A stretch of 64,000 nucleotides of DNA from CAYUST01 sp964447535 (GTDB taxonomy: Bacteria > Patescibacteriota > Gracilibacteria > Absconditabacterales > Absconditicoccaceae), in assembly GCA_964447535.1 (NCBI GenBank), contig CAYUST010000002.1:1-64000 (forward strand), in the 5' to 3' direction. The position numbers and the translations under genes are program-made. Within the stretch, counting starts at the first letter, position 1. Every line of letters begins with the position of its first letter. Positions 49,838 to 59,816 of the stretch are shown piece by piece. Under the pieces are notes generated by a model. It was not told where the DNA came from. It saw only the letters and a list, made by a program, of their open reading frames with translations, and made no database searches.

Positions 49838-52582
49838 CTATTCGGTTGGCCAACGCTTTCTCCATCGCTCACGGAATATGCCATAGAGCATTGCTCCTGC
49901 CAAGGCCATACCCCATTCTCTCATACCCAAAGGTCATGTACCAAAATAGGTGTTTGCAACGGGTAGATAGATAAACAGTAAGATACATGCGAAAGCGATA
50001 CCAAATGCCCCGAAAAGTTTTTTATTCGACCAGAAATAAGGAGAAAATAAGGGGAGTGTCCCACTACGACGAGACATAATATTCACATACTGTGATAAGA
50101 TAATGGTCACATATACCAGTGATCTCGCAGATCAGTTAGTTAGTGAATCTTCAACAATTGTACTCAAGGGTTGTCCATGCACCACAAAGTAGAGCACATA
50201 CATACTGTACGCAATACCTCACATCACCACGCCACTACATATCAGATCCAAAATATTGCGTCTACGCATGATGTGTTGGTGTGTATCTCTCGGGGGTTGT
50301 GCAAGTGCATCACGTAGGGGAGGATCCCATGCTAACGCAGCGAGCGGGAACATCTCTCCCATCAAGTCTATTGCCAAGATTTGTACGGTGATCAGTGCTA
50401 GTGGCCATCCAAATAAGCCACTCAACACAAGTGAGATCAAGACAACCGTCAACTCTGTAAGGTTGGTGGTAATACACGAAAGCACAATCTTTTTGATGTT
50501 TTGATAGATCACTCTTCACTTTTGGATTGCATCAACCAAGGTAGCAAAACTATCATCGAGGAGTACAATCTCTGCAGCTTCCTTGGCGACATCTGTTCAG
50601 GTCCTACCCATCGCTACACCAATATCAGCATTTTTGAGAGCTGGTGCATCATTGACTCCATCACCCGTCACGGCTACCAACAAGCCAACTTTTTTGCACA
50701 GTTGTACAATTCTCACTTTGTCTTCGGGTGAGACTCTCGAAAAAATCAACGCCTCATCTCAGCTTAGCTTTTGCATTACATGCGTATCAGACATTGCTCT
50801 CAACTCCGTTCATTGTATCACCAGCAACGGTTTACCGTGACTATCTAATCCAATACGTTTGGCAATTGCTTGTGCGGTCAGTGCATAGTCGCCCGTGATC
50901 ACAAACACTTTGATATGTCACGTGTAGGCAGCTTCAATAGCAGCCATCACCTCATCTCTTGGAGGATCAATCATAGCCACCAGTCCCAAAATAGTGATAT
51001 CTTTTTCTACTTCTTCATAGGTTCGCTTAGGATCGAATGTGGCAAAATCTCTATATCCATAACACAACACACGCATGGCGTTGGTTGATCGTTCATCACT
51101 TATTGTATGCAGTTGTTCTTGGACTATTGTAGTACACGTAGTACATTGTGTACCATCTGCATAAGTTGTTGCAGTATCTAGCATAGATTGCAAGGCTCCT
51201 TTGACGAACAAACGATACCTACCATCAGGTAGTTGACGTAGACAACTCATTCTTTTTCTTGCTGAATCGAAACTATATTCCTTGATGAGTGGATAGGTAT
51301 CTTCCAAGGTAGCGCCTACTAATCCAGCTTTTCCTCACAAAGTAATCAAGGCACCTTCGGTAGGATCTCCAATGACATACCACAATGGGTGGTCGGCATC
51401 TGGTGCATGTACACGCGCATTGGAAGCGAGGAGTCACACAGAGAAAAAAAGGTTGGTGTGATAAGTTGGAACCAAGACCTTCCCAGAAGGTTCCTGAATT
51501 GCACCTTGGGGCTGATAGCCCGTGCCAATTACCTGATAGGTCGTTCATCACGTATAGCATTCGACGACTGTCATTTCATTTTTCGTCAGAGTACCAGTTT
51601 TATCCGTACAAATTACTTGGACAGCACCGAGGGTTTCCACCGAAGAAAGTTTCTTGACCAACGCATTTTTCTTTGCTAACAAAAAGGTAGCAGAGGTCAA
51701 CACGACACTTACTTGCGAAGGGAGACCTTGAGGGACCATAGAAGCAGCAATACCCAATGCAAACAGCAATGCTTCCTTGACGCCAAAATCCAATCCCAAC
51801 GTCACGAAAAAAAGAGCACTACCAAGGAGGATTGTACCTACCGTCAATGTCTTCGCTAAGTTTTTCATTTCTAGTTGCATCGGCGAAAGACTATCAACTG
51901 CCTCGGTGCTCATTTTTGCAATCTTACCAAACTCCGTATCCATACCTGTTCAAATCACGACCCCTTTTCACGATCCTATTGCCACTGTTGTTCCCATAAA
52001 AAGCAAATTAGTACGATCTCACAATTCTACTTCTTGTATAATCGCATGTTCATGTTTCTTTTTGGGGTTCGATTCACCCGTGAGAGAAAAATCATTGGTC
52101 TGTAAGTTCTGTTCTTCGATAATTCTGAGGTCTGCTGGCACCGCATCTCCTGCCTCCAGGAAAACAATATCACCCGGCACCAACGAACTGCTTTCAACTT
52201 CCTGCAAGACACCTCAGACATATATTTTGGCTTTCGCTTTGATCAATTTTTTGAGTGCGTCGAGCTCGTGCTCAGCTTTGGCTTCCTGAAAATACCCAAT
52301 GAACGTATTCAATCCAACAATCACCAACAAAATAATGGTCGTCCTCGTATCATCCAAAAAATACGCAAGCACTGACGACACCAAGAGCAAAATAACCATC
52401 AAGTCTTTAAATTGGCTCAAAAACATCGCTATCTGGCTTTTTTTGTTGACGTTCACGAGTTGGTTTCTTCCATACACCTCCAAGCGATGGAGCCTTTCCT
52501 CATTTGGCAATCACGCATCACTCGTGCTCAAACTACTCAAGACTTCTTCGCTACTACGAAGATAATAGGGTTGATTACGCAT
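49838..52582 (-). CDS. P-type cation-transporting ATPase (P2-like)
   Basis: 914 aa with about a dozen UGA-Gly codons. The N-terminus YYLRSSEEVLSSLSTSDAGL matches the cation ATPase N-domain. In order: actuator TGES in NDFSLTGESNP, PEGL-like region SMVPQGLPSQVSV, phosphorylation site VICTDKTGTLTKNEMTV, nucleotide site KGALQ, hinge VTGDGVNDAPALKNADIGVAMG, and a six-segment C-terminal membrane part. It resembles the Ca2+/H+ transporting P2 group, but the ion cannot be named from motifs alone. It lies upstream of the 48206-49726 gene on the same strand. Confidence 0.92.
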
Positions 52583-52753
52583 AGGACCAAAAACGAGATA
52601 AACTTGCTTCAAGTATAGCCAAAAAGGTCATTTTATACAAATTTTTTTCGCTTTTGTCCCTCAGTTTAGCCAGAGTGTATCTTGCAGTTCTCGTCAAAAT
52701 ACCTACAATAGGTCATTCACCCCTTTCGACTCACGTATGGAACTCATAGCACA

Positions 52754-52853
52754 NNNNNNNNNNNNNNNNNNNNNNNNNNNNNNNNNNNNNNNNNNNNNNN
52801 NNNNNNNNNNNNNNNNNNNNNNNNNNNNNNNNNNNNNNNNNNNNNNNNNNNNN
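52754..52853. other. Assembly gap (100 N) flanked by identical 55-nt ends
   Basis: The 55 bases at 52699-52753 reappear exactly at 52854-52908. This is an unmerged contig overlap. The intergenic region is therefore really about 155 bases shorter. Confidence 0.93.
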
Positions 52854-52891
52854 ATACCTACAATAGGTCATTCACCCCTTTCGACTCACGT

Positions 52892-53476
52892 ATGGAACTC
52901 ATAGCACATGGACGAAGAGCCAATATTTTTTGCTCAACCACCGCTACATGAGCGCGCGTCGCCACCAAAATCGCTCGCATGCCAGAGGCTCGTGATGCGA
53001 TTCGCAAGGAGGCAATGCTTCTCCAACGTCTCATGGAATTAGGTAGTTCTTTCACTCCTCAGCTCGTGTCTATTGAAGATGCACAGTTCTCCTATCTTTG
53101 GATCGAAGGGAAGACGCGAAAAGAGGCATTTCCTCTCTTGACGCACACACAACAAGGTAAGTGTACCCAACAACTCCTTGACGAAGCCTATCAGCTCGAT
53201 CAACGAGGCATCATTCATGGAGAACTTGATCGTCCTACCCAAAATATACTGATAGATAGCACGAATAAAGTATGACTCATTGATTTTGAAAGAGGATGGC
53301 GAGGAGATACCACGGGCAAAAATATGAGACACCTTGCACAGCGATTGCATCGTATGCAGATCCTGCCTCTCGAAAGCTTGCGTCCTTTGGCAGATTTGCC
53401 TTTGGAAAAGCTCTATACACATCTTTCGCACTACCTTCAAACATTTTATTCATCTCAAGCCCACACACATGCATAG
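52892..53476 (+). CDS. Small RIO/Bud32-like protein kinase
   Basis: 194 aa from MELIAHGRRANIF. The kinase fold is reduced. The nucleotide strand is followed by ARVATKIARMPEARDAIRKE, with the ATP Lys and the helix-C Glu, then YLWIEGKTRKEAF, the catalytic loop GIIHGELDRPTQNIL, where an acidic Glu replaces the usual Asp of HGD, and the metal loop GLIDFERGWRG, where Gly is TGA. The shape matches RIO/Bud32-type kinases. The altered catalytic loop may mean weak or different activity. Its last 8 nt overlap lspA. Confidence 0.72.
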
Positions 53477-53882
53477 GATCATCTTACCACTCTTGCTCTT
53501 ATTGCTAGTAGACCAACTCACCAAACGAGCCTTTTTTGATGCACAACGAGGAGCAACGAGTAGTTTTTTGACACCCGTCCTCAACACGGGGAGTGGACGA
53601 AGCATACCCATCCCGGTCTGGATACTGATATGATGAGCGGTTATTATTTCTGTCATAGCGTACCAAGCGCTTCAGCAAAAGGTATTGCCAGCGAACATCG
53701 TTCTTTTCGTCCTCGCAGGTGCGCGAGGTAACACGCTCGATAGGATATTCCTAGGATGAGTAAGAGATTTTATCGATCTCCACTATCGACCCATCTTCAA
53801 CTTCGCAGATATCTACCTCACTATCGCAGGATGCCTACTCCTGTGGTTTTGGTGGAACAAGGAAATGGTGCAAAAGAACTAA
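53469..53882 (+). CDS. lspA: Lipoprotein signal peptidase
   Basis: 137 aa. It is an aspartic protease that cleaves prolipoproteins such as the two lipoproteins in this window. The frame has four membrane segments. Conserved blocks: LLLVDQLTKR with the first Asp region, LAGARGNTLDRIFLGGVRDFID with catalytic Asp, and FNFADIYLTIAG with the second catalytic Asp. Two or three TGA codons are Gly. Its ATG lies inside the last codons of the kinase gene, an 8-nt overlap typical of co-translated pairs. Confidence 0.92.
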
Positions 53883-53946
53883 GTATTGACTTTTCTATAA
53901 ATATCATTATCGTGCTCTCGCCCTGGGTATGGGAAAAAAAGCATGT

Positions 53947-54183
53947 ATGAATATTTACGCTCAAAAAGGCGACAAGGTGGTAGTAAGTAGCCTGACTGCG
54001 GGATATGAAAACGAGCAGGAGACGGTGAAAAAACACCTGAAGTTGGGAAATACGTACACGGTCGAAGAGACTAAAGTACATAGTTTCTACACTGATGTGT
54101 TTCTCCAGGAAGTACCTGGCGTACGATTCAATTCTGTGTTCTTCAAGGATAAGGTCTTATCCAAGAACAAGAATCCAGCTTAG
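53947..54183 (+). CDS. Small conserved-looking hypothetical protein
   Basis: 78 aa from MNIYAQKGDKVVVSSLTAGY. Mostly beta: HLKLGNTYTVEETKVHSFYT, then DVFLQEVPGVRFNSVFFKDK. It resembles small single-domain proteins found in phages and diverse bacteria, but I do not recall a named family. A start at 53929 adds MGKKAC. No TGA codons. It follows lspA by about 65 bp. Confidence 0.55.
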   Translation: MNIYAQKGDKVVVSSLTAGYENEQETVKKHLKLGNTYTVEETKVHSFYTDVFLQEVPGVRFNSVFFKDKVLSKNKNPA

Positions 54184-54251
54184 GTATGAAGAAACTACCG
54201 ACATTGACCATCCTGTTTACAGGCTCTGGTCTTTTTTTGTACTAAACAAAA

Positions 54252-54893
54252 CTATTTTCCCTCTAATTCCAACTTAAACTCATCTAAGAACTGAATCAAA
54301 AAATCCGTTCTTCTCTTGGCAATGTTCTTGGCTGTTTGTGTATGCATTCTTTCAGCTACTTTGAGTAATCTCACATAAAAAAGATCAAGGGCAAATTGTG
54401 AGGCATCGGGTTCACGATGTTCACAAAAAGGATCTTCGGAATGGTAAAAAGGTCTTTTCATTTGTCCCGTAGATGCATAGGTTCTCATGATAGAGATTGC
54501 ACCTGTTGCCTCCAATCCATCTGCATCTTGCAAAATTTTGGATTCTAATAAAGCAGGTACAATACCTTTGCTAAACGAACATTCCAAAATACACGTTGCA
54601 ACTTTATCTATTTTTTCTTTGGGATAGTCCTCAATATTATTTAGAATTCAAACCGCTGCTTCTGCGCTTTCCTCCTGAGATTTGGATCTATCTGGGTGGT
54701 CTTTTGGATAGACGATCAAATCATGGAAAAGTGCAGCCGGAATAACAATATCAATATCCCCATGCTCTTCTTCTGCTATTCTCTCAGCATTAGCTAACAC
54801 TCTCAACGTATGTTCAAAATCATGGGAAACATCCGTATTTGGGATTCTTTCCTTTGCTATGTTGATCAACTGTTTTTTCAAGGCTTCATACAT
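54252..54893 (-). CDS. HD-domain phosphohydrolase
   Basis: 213 aa with one UGA-Gly. The HD motif set is present: His in NTDVSHDFEHTLRVLANAER, His-Asp in PAALFHDLIVYPKD, and Asp in LQDADGLEATGAISIMRTYA. Such proteins often dephosphorylate nucleotides or act on small phosphates; the substrate is not clear. It ends with a basic helix (AKNIAKRRTDFLIQFLDEFK). It lies downstream of a small membrane protein on the same strand. Confidence 0.85.
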
Positions 54894-54926
54894 AACTTCG
54901 TAAGTAATGACGATTAAAATAACGGA

Positions 54927-55394
54927 CTATGCTATTGCCTGGTGTAGCGCCTGCAGCAACTCACTTGGTTCATCGGTGCCTATTCTATAGATCTTGCCAT
55001 CTTTCATCTGTAGTTCTACTGCGTCCAGACCAGCAACATTGTAGATCCACATGTAGGGCCAAAACCACACTCTGATTCCTCGACCATAGTACCATTTGTT
55101 TTTCACTGCTTTGACTGACTGGATATCTTGCAATAGAATTTTCTTGGTGAACAATCCATAGCCGAATTTGATGTGGATGAGTTTTTGATCCACCGTCACA
55201 TGTAGCGACACGAATGAAGCAACTACCAAGACAATGAGCACCATCACCGAAGTGACGAGAAGGTTGGTTCCTGAATCGGGTGACGCAGGCTCCATAGTAG
55301 CTGAGTAATGTATCCATGCAAAAAACAACAGCACCGCTAGGGTAACGATGAGCATCATATAACTGGTTTGTGTGTGTTTGTATGAGTAAGACAT
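54927..55394 (-). CDS. Membrane protein with PH-like C-terminal domain
   Basis: 155 aa without TGA codons. Two hydrophobic segments (MMLIVTLAVLLFFAWIHYSA and LLVTSVMVLIVLVVASFVSL) precede a small beta domain (DQKLIHIKFGYGLFTKKILL, QDIQSVKAVKNKWYYGRGIR, VELQMKDGKIYRIGTDEPSE). This order, two helices followed by a bPH-like domain, is common in bacteria; the function is unknown. It is upstream of the HD gene and divergent from hemW. Confidence 0.65.
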   Translation of the reverse strand: MSYSYKHTQTSYMMLIVTLAVLLFFAWIHYSATMEPASPDSGTNLLVTSVMVLIVLVVASFVSLHVTVDQKLIHIKFGYGLFTKKILLQDIQSVKAVKNKWYYGRGIRVWFWPYMWIYNVAGLDAVELQMKDGKIYRIGTDEPSELLQALHQAIA

Positions 55395-55522
55395 GTTTTC
55401 ATTTTACCCAACAAAGAGAGGATAGCAAGTTGAGAAATGAGTCAGTACTTCGCCTCATTTCCGACTAGGAAAATGGCTTATAATCTATATGTTTACGCAT
55501 AATTTAGTCGCAACAACCCTGT

Positions 55523-56788
55523 ATGGTCAGCATCTATCTCCATCTTCCCTTCTGTATCCACAAATGCCCCTATTGTAGTTTTTTTGTGATGCCGACCAAC
55601 GAACTTACCAAAGAAAAACTCCAAGAACAACAAACGAAATACCTGGGTCATCTCCGTGCGCAGATCACCTTGTGGAAAGAATTGCTACCGCAGGAGAGAC
55701 TCAAAACGCTCTATATTGGAGGAGGGACGCCGTTGCAACTAGGGAAAGCAAGATTGCTCGAGCTGATAGCACATACCCTGACGACATGGGGGAGTGAGTT
55801 CTTGGAAGAACTGACGATTGAATGGAACCCTGATCCATTCGCGGAGGTCGTGGCAACTATCCAAGAAATTGGCACGCTCTATCCGCAATTGTATAGAATC
55901 AGACATAGTATTGGTATACAGTCGTTCGATGATGCGGTACTCAAAGCATCCAAGAGAAACTATACGTTTGAGCAAGTCCAAGAGTTTTTGAGAAGTCTCC
56001 AAAGTATCAAACAACAGAATCGATGTTATAATCTTGATTTCATCGCCTTTGGGATGGGACAAGACGGCAAAACGCAAGATCGGTGGGATGATGAGAAAAG
56101 AGCATTCTTTCAACGTATCGCCAAGAGCCAGACGTTCGATAGTTTCTCGGTCTACAGTCTCGAACACAGCCAAGGATCTGACTGGTATCATATGGCAAGC
56201 GAGTTGCGTCCTGCATTTGACGATGAGACCCAGACTGAGGAGTACATTACCTTACAAACTATGCTTCTCCAAGCGGGGTATACTAGATACGAACTCTCCA
56301 ATTATGCGCTCGCAGGCAAAAGAAGTATACATAATATGGCCTATCGACTGCAGGAGCCGTATTTGGGCTTGGGTATCAATGCGACTTCCTGTCTCCCCAT
56401 GCACCTCGTGCCAGAGCAACTAACTAAACTAGCTCAAGGTGAACTAAAAACCGACAGCAAAAGTATCCGCTTCCAAACGACTACTCAACGAAAAAAATGG
56501 GACGAAGAAGCCTTTCCTTATACGATTGGTGAAGTCATTTCACCCCAGTTGCATCGCTTTGAGCATTGTTTACTCGGGCTCAGGACAGATAGGGGAGTGG
56601 AAGGATTTGCATCCTATGCCGACCTCCTCGTACCAAACTGGGAAACGCAGATAGCTGATCTGTGCACCGAAGGGTTTGCAAAGTACGATGCAGGACATTT
56701 GGTGCTGACTACACTCGGGATGAATGTGTACAATACCATCATTACCAATCTTTTTGGGGAACAGGTACGAGAAGCAAAGTCTGGTTAA
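55523..56788 (+). CDS. hemW: HemW-like radical SAM protein
   Basis: 421 aa, notably without any TGA codon. The start MVSIYLHLPFCIHKCPYCSFF carries the CxxxCxxC 4Fe-4S site. Then come LKTLYIGGGTPLQLGKARL, TIEWNPDPF, RHSIGIQSFDDAVLKASKRN, YNLDFIAFGMG and YELSNYALAGKRSIHNMAYR, as in HemW (formerly called coproporphyrinogen oxidase-like). HemW is a heme chaperone. Whether this organism makes heme is not visible here. Two conserved regions have insertions and the C-terminal winged helix is present (HRFEHCLLGLRTDRGVEG). Confidence 0.9.
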   Translation: MVSIYLHLPFCIHKCPYCSFFVMPTNELTKEKLQEQQTKYLGHLRAQITLWKELLPQERLKTLYIGGGTPLQLGKARLLELIAHTLTTWGSEFLEELTIEWNPDPFAEVVATIQEIGTLYPQLYRIRHSIGIQSFDDAVLKASKRNYTFEQVQEFLRSLQSIKQQNRCYNLDFIAFGMGQDGKTQDRWDDEKRAFFQRIAKSQTFDSFSVYSLEHSQGSDWYHMASELRPAFDDETQTEEYITLQTMLLQAGYTRYELSNYALAGKRSIHNMAYRLQEPYLGLGINATSCLPMHLVPEQLTKLAQGELKTDSKSIRFQTTTQRKKWDEEAFPYTIGEVISPQLHRFEHCLLGLRTDRGVEGFASYADLLVPNWETQIADLCTEGFAKYDAGHLVLTTLGMNVYNTIITNLFGEQVREAKSG

Positions 56789-56846
56789 ATCTTGAAAAAG
56801 AATAGGTTTTCAGTACATACAGACATTTATTCTTTATGGGAACCTC

Positions 56847-57152
56847 ATGGGAGACAATACATGCTGTGGCTCTGGTTGTTGCAAAGACGAAGCAGGTAAA
56901 GAAGGTTGTGGAAACGATGGATGCGGTTGCGGACATACTCATGATCATGCGCATGGAGATGCAGAACATCCACTCCATCTCAGTGCAGAGCAGATTAGTG
57001 AAATCAATGCTATCTTGGGAGATATTGAAGATCCAGAGATCATGGACAAAGATCTGACGCCTGAGCAAATCGCAAGACTCAAAGAAATTTTTGGTATAGC
57101 AGGGGAAGATGAGTGTTGTGATCATGATCATGCGGGACATACCCACGCCTAA
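56847..57152 (+). CDS. Cys/His-rich putative metal-binding protein
   Basis: 101 aa. The N-terminus is unusually Cys-rich (CCGSGCCKDEAGKEGCGNDG, then CGCGHTHDHAHGDAEHP). A small helical middle domain follows (LSAEQISEINAILGDIEDPE, LTPEQIARLKEIFGI), and the C-terminus ends CCDHDHAGHTHA. Both ends look like metal clusters (Zn, Ni or Cu). It could be a metallochaperone or storage protein. It is on the same strand as hemW, 58 bp away, so a link to metal or heme handling is possible but only inferred. Confidence 0.6.
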   Translation: MGDNTCCGSGCCKDEAGKEGCGNDGCGCGHTHDHAHGDAEHPLHLSAEQISEINAILGDIEDPEIMDKDLTPEQIARLKEIFGIAGEDECCDHDHAGHTHA

Positions 57153-57201
57153 CGAGACTCCAGATTCTAGAAAACTAGACTCCAGATATGTAAGAAATAA
57201 C

Positions 57202-57230
57202 AAAAAAGTGAGCCTTAGCTCACTTTTTTT
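57202..57230. terminator. Bidirectional intrinsic terminator
   Basis: AAAAAAGTGAGC pairs with GCTCACTTTTTT around CTTA, with T-runs on both strands. It sits between the Cys/His-rich gene (+) and ppk2 (-). Confidence 0.9.
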
Positions 57231-57269
57231 ATCTCTCAAGTCTGGTTTCTGGAGTCTAAATTCTGGAGT

Positions 57270-58085
57270 CTATTTCTTCTTCCCGTTTCCATTTCCATTC
57301 CCATTATCTATCCCCAAATCATTATCTACAATAGCAGCGAATTTCTGAGTTTCTAGGTCTGGCCATGCAAGGTGCATATCCTTGAGCGTCTCTGCAATTT
57401 TCTTAGCTACTAGGTAAATCTTCCATCGGTTTTCATCCGAGGGTATAATATGCCATGGAGTGTCATTACATTTCGCAAATATCGTATGGTATACATTCAC
57501 ATATTCATCCCATTTAGCACGACTTTCCCAGTCATGGTCATTGTGCTTTCGGAATTTCTCAGGATTCTGGAGTCTCTCGGTGAGTCTTCTTTTTTGTTCT
57601 TCGGGAGAGATATGCAAGTAAAATTTGAGCACGGTGGTATGATTGTGTGCCAATAATCTCTCAAAATCATTAATGTGTTCATATCTTTCATCGATATATT
57701 TTTTGGAGTATATACCCTCGACTGTAGGCACCAAGATATCCTCATAATGCGAACGGTTGAATACATGAATCATTCACTTCTCAGGAGTAAGTTTATGTAC
57801 TCTTCGCAAGAAATCGTGTCCTAGTTCTTCGTGCGTGGGTGCTTTGAAACCGTAGACTCTACACCCGAGTGGATTGACACCAGAAAAGATCTTTTTGACC
57901 GTTCAATCCTTGCCTGAAGCGTCCATACCTTGCAAAATAATCAGGAGGCTCTGTTCACCCTGGGCATAAAGTTTACGTTGGTCCTCTTCAATCTCTTCGA
58001 GAAGTTTCTCGATTTTCTCTGAAACTTCCTGTTTGCTTACATTCTTGGGGGGAGTGGTTGGAAGGTCATACAAATCGATTTTCAT
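57270..58085 (-). CDS. ppk2: Polyphosphate kinase 2 family protein
   Basis: 271 aa. Walker A is LLIILQGMDASGKDGTVKKI, where the Gly after Asp is TGA. Then FSGVNPLGCRVYGFKAPTHE, HDFLRRVHKLTPEKGMIHVF and NRSHYEDILVP form the lid and Walker B region, followed by VLKFYLHISPEEQKRRL. PPK2 uses polyphosphate to phosphorylate nucleotides. The C-terminus is a short Gly/Asn/Lys tail (NGNGNGNGKKK). It lies beside a CYTH protein and a VTC-type domain, all linked to polyphosphate chemistry. Confidence 0.93.
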
Positions 58086-58165
58086 GGGAATTTTGGGTAA
58101 ATAAAGTGCTCTTGCAATTAGTTATTATTTTATTATACATTCTTTTTTAGATTTGTCAAATATTC

Positions 58166-58696
58166 ATGCATCTAGAAAAAGAGATTAAAGTCCTTGAAAT
58201 CGAACCCGACGCCTTACACCTTCAGTTACTCCACCACGGAGGAACAATTGTGTTTGCAGGCAACATAGTAGACTACTTCTATGATTATGCTGATGGGAGC
58301 CTCAGCAAACAAAAAAAACGTATCAGACTCAGACAACAAGGTCAGCAATGGCTGTTTACTTTCAAGGAGCGTCATGTACATGATCGCCTCAAAGTTGCCA
58401 CAGAGCACGAATTTCTTATTGATAGTCCTGAGGAAATCAAGGAACTTTTGGCCTCCTACGGTCTCGTGTGTCATCACCAAGAAACCAAAACCAGAACAGA
58501 GTACAAAGTAGGTGAAGTTGCATTTGCAGTAGATACGTACGCTTGGGCGCCTCCTTTTCTAGAAATTGAGTCAGCGTCTACTAAAGCTGTCTACCAATGG
58601 ATCAAACGTCTGTGATTACAAAAAAATACCCTCCTCACTTGTGGGAGAGAAGGGTTATTTCGTTACTACGAGACTATCAAACAGGAGGTTGCTTAG
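58166..58696 (+). CDS. CYTH-domain protein (class IV adenylate cyclase / triphosphatase fold)
   Basis: 176 aa with one UGA-Gly. CYTH motifs: the initial HLEKEIKVLEIEPD with ExExK, KKRIRLRQQGQQWLFTFKER, RLKVATEHEFLIDSPEE, KTRTEYKVGEVAFAVDTYAW and FLEIESAS. These line a tunnel that binds triphosphates. It could be an adenylate cyclase CyaB-type or an inorganic triphosphatase. It is divergent from ppk2 and its last 20 nt overlap the convergent VTC-domain gene. Confidence 0.87.
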
Positions 58697-59543
58697 CATA
58701 ATCCTCAAACATATGATGGAGTTGCATTTTGCTAGGGACTGGCACATGCTTGGTATTTCCTAATTCCGTAATTTTGTCGATCACGGGTTGGAAGAGTTTC
58801 CAATCATTTACCTTTTTGAGATAGTACATACCAAGACAGTATTTGCTACAATGATCCATGGGTTCGATGCCTTCTTGACGCATAAGATGATGACTCAAGG
58901 TATCTCCACTTACGGATTTGCTTTCGATAATGACAACATTGGAGAGGGGTATTCTCTTCGCAGATGCTTGATCTGACTCTCTATAATCGGCAAAAGAAAG
59001 ATTGAGGTCTATAGTGAGTCTTTCATTATTTTGTTTGCTACACAAGGTCAGTCTATTGTATGAGTTGTTCAAAACCGGGAATATAAGCTGATGTGGATGA
59101 TCTCCATAGATGCTCCAATAAATACCTTCATAAAATTTCATTGCTTCATTGGTCATCGCACCATGATTATCCAATCCATACTGATACCTGAACTTACGGA
59201 CTAAGCTCTTGATTTTTTGCTTGTATTCAAAGTAGACGAGGTCACCACTTTCGACATAATGTCTGGTTCTTACTTTGGTTCTCTGTTTTTTACCCTGGAG
59301 ATGCTGAAAATAGAAATCATAATTTTTGGTATCCATATACACATTATCATAGGTGAACAAGACATTGTCCTTGATCTCCAAGACGAAAAAATGCTCTTGC
59401 AAATGCTGGAGAAGAGCAGGCAACTGCGAAAGATGAATCATGTACTTTGTCTCAACTCTATCCAACAATTGGACAGTACTATTGAGTTGCGTCAATGAAA
59501 TGGGTGCAAATCATTTGAGGGTGGTATATAATTCTTTCTGCAT
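58677..59543 (-). CDS. VTC/polyphosphate polymerase-domain protein
   Basis: 288 aa starting MQKELYTTLKGFAPISL, with a UGA-Gly near the start. The VTC4-like tunnel domain shows RVETKYMIHLSQL, LFTYDNVYMDTKNYDFYFQH, RTKVRTRHYVESGDLVYFEY, KQKIKSLVRKFRYQ, RLTIDLNLSFADYR and NVVIIESKS, the alternating basic and Glu residues of the domain. In yeast VTC4 makes polyphosphate. Bacterial versions are known, but their activity is less studied. It is convergent with the CYTH gene. Confidence 0.85.
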
Positions 59544-59816
59544 GGATATATATTGTGAACTTCAATAAACGTAAACAATAATACCTATATTGTGAAATTT
59601 GTCAAAAAATCAACTTACTTTTTTACATTCACGTTGTCAATATAGCAAAATTATTTACAGTATAGCCAAAATAGCGGTATTTTTCATCAAGTATCATCTC
59701 TCCATCGTGTTGACTAACCCCAAAAATACATACCTCCCCCAGAGGTCTCCATCGATACTAGATTGCAAAAGATAGGTGAATGAATGCCAGTTTTCAAACT
59801 TATGCCTATATATCGT

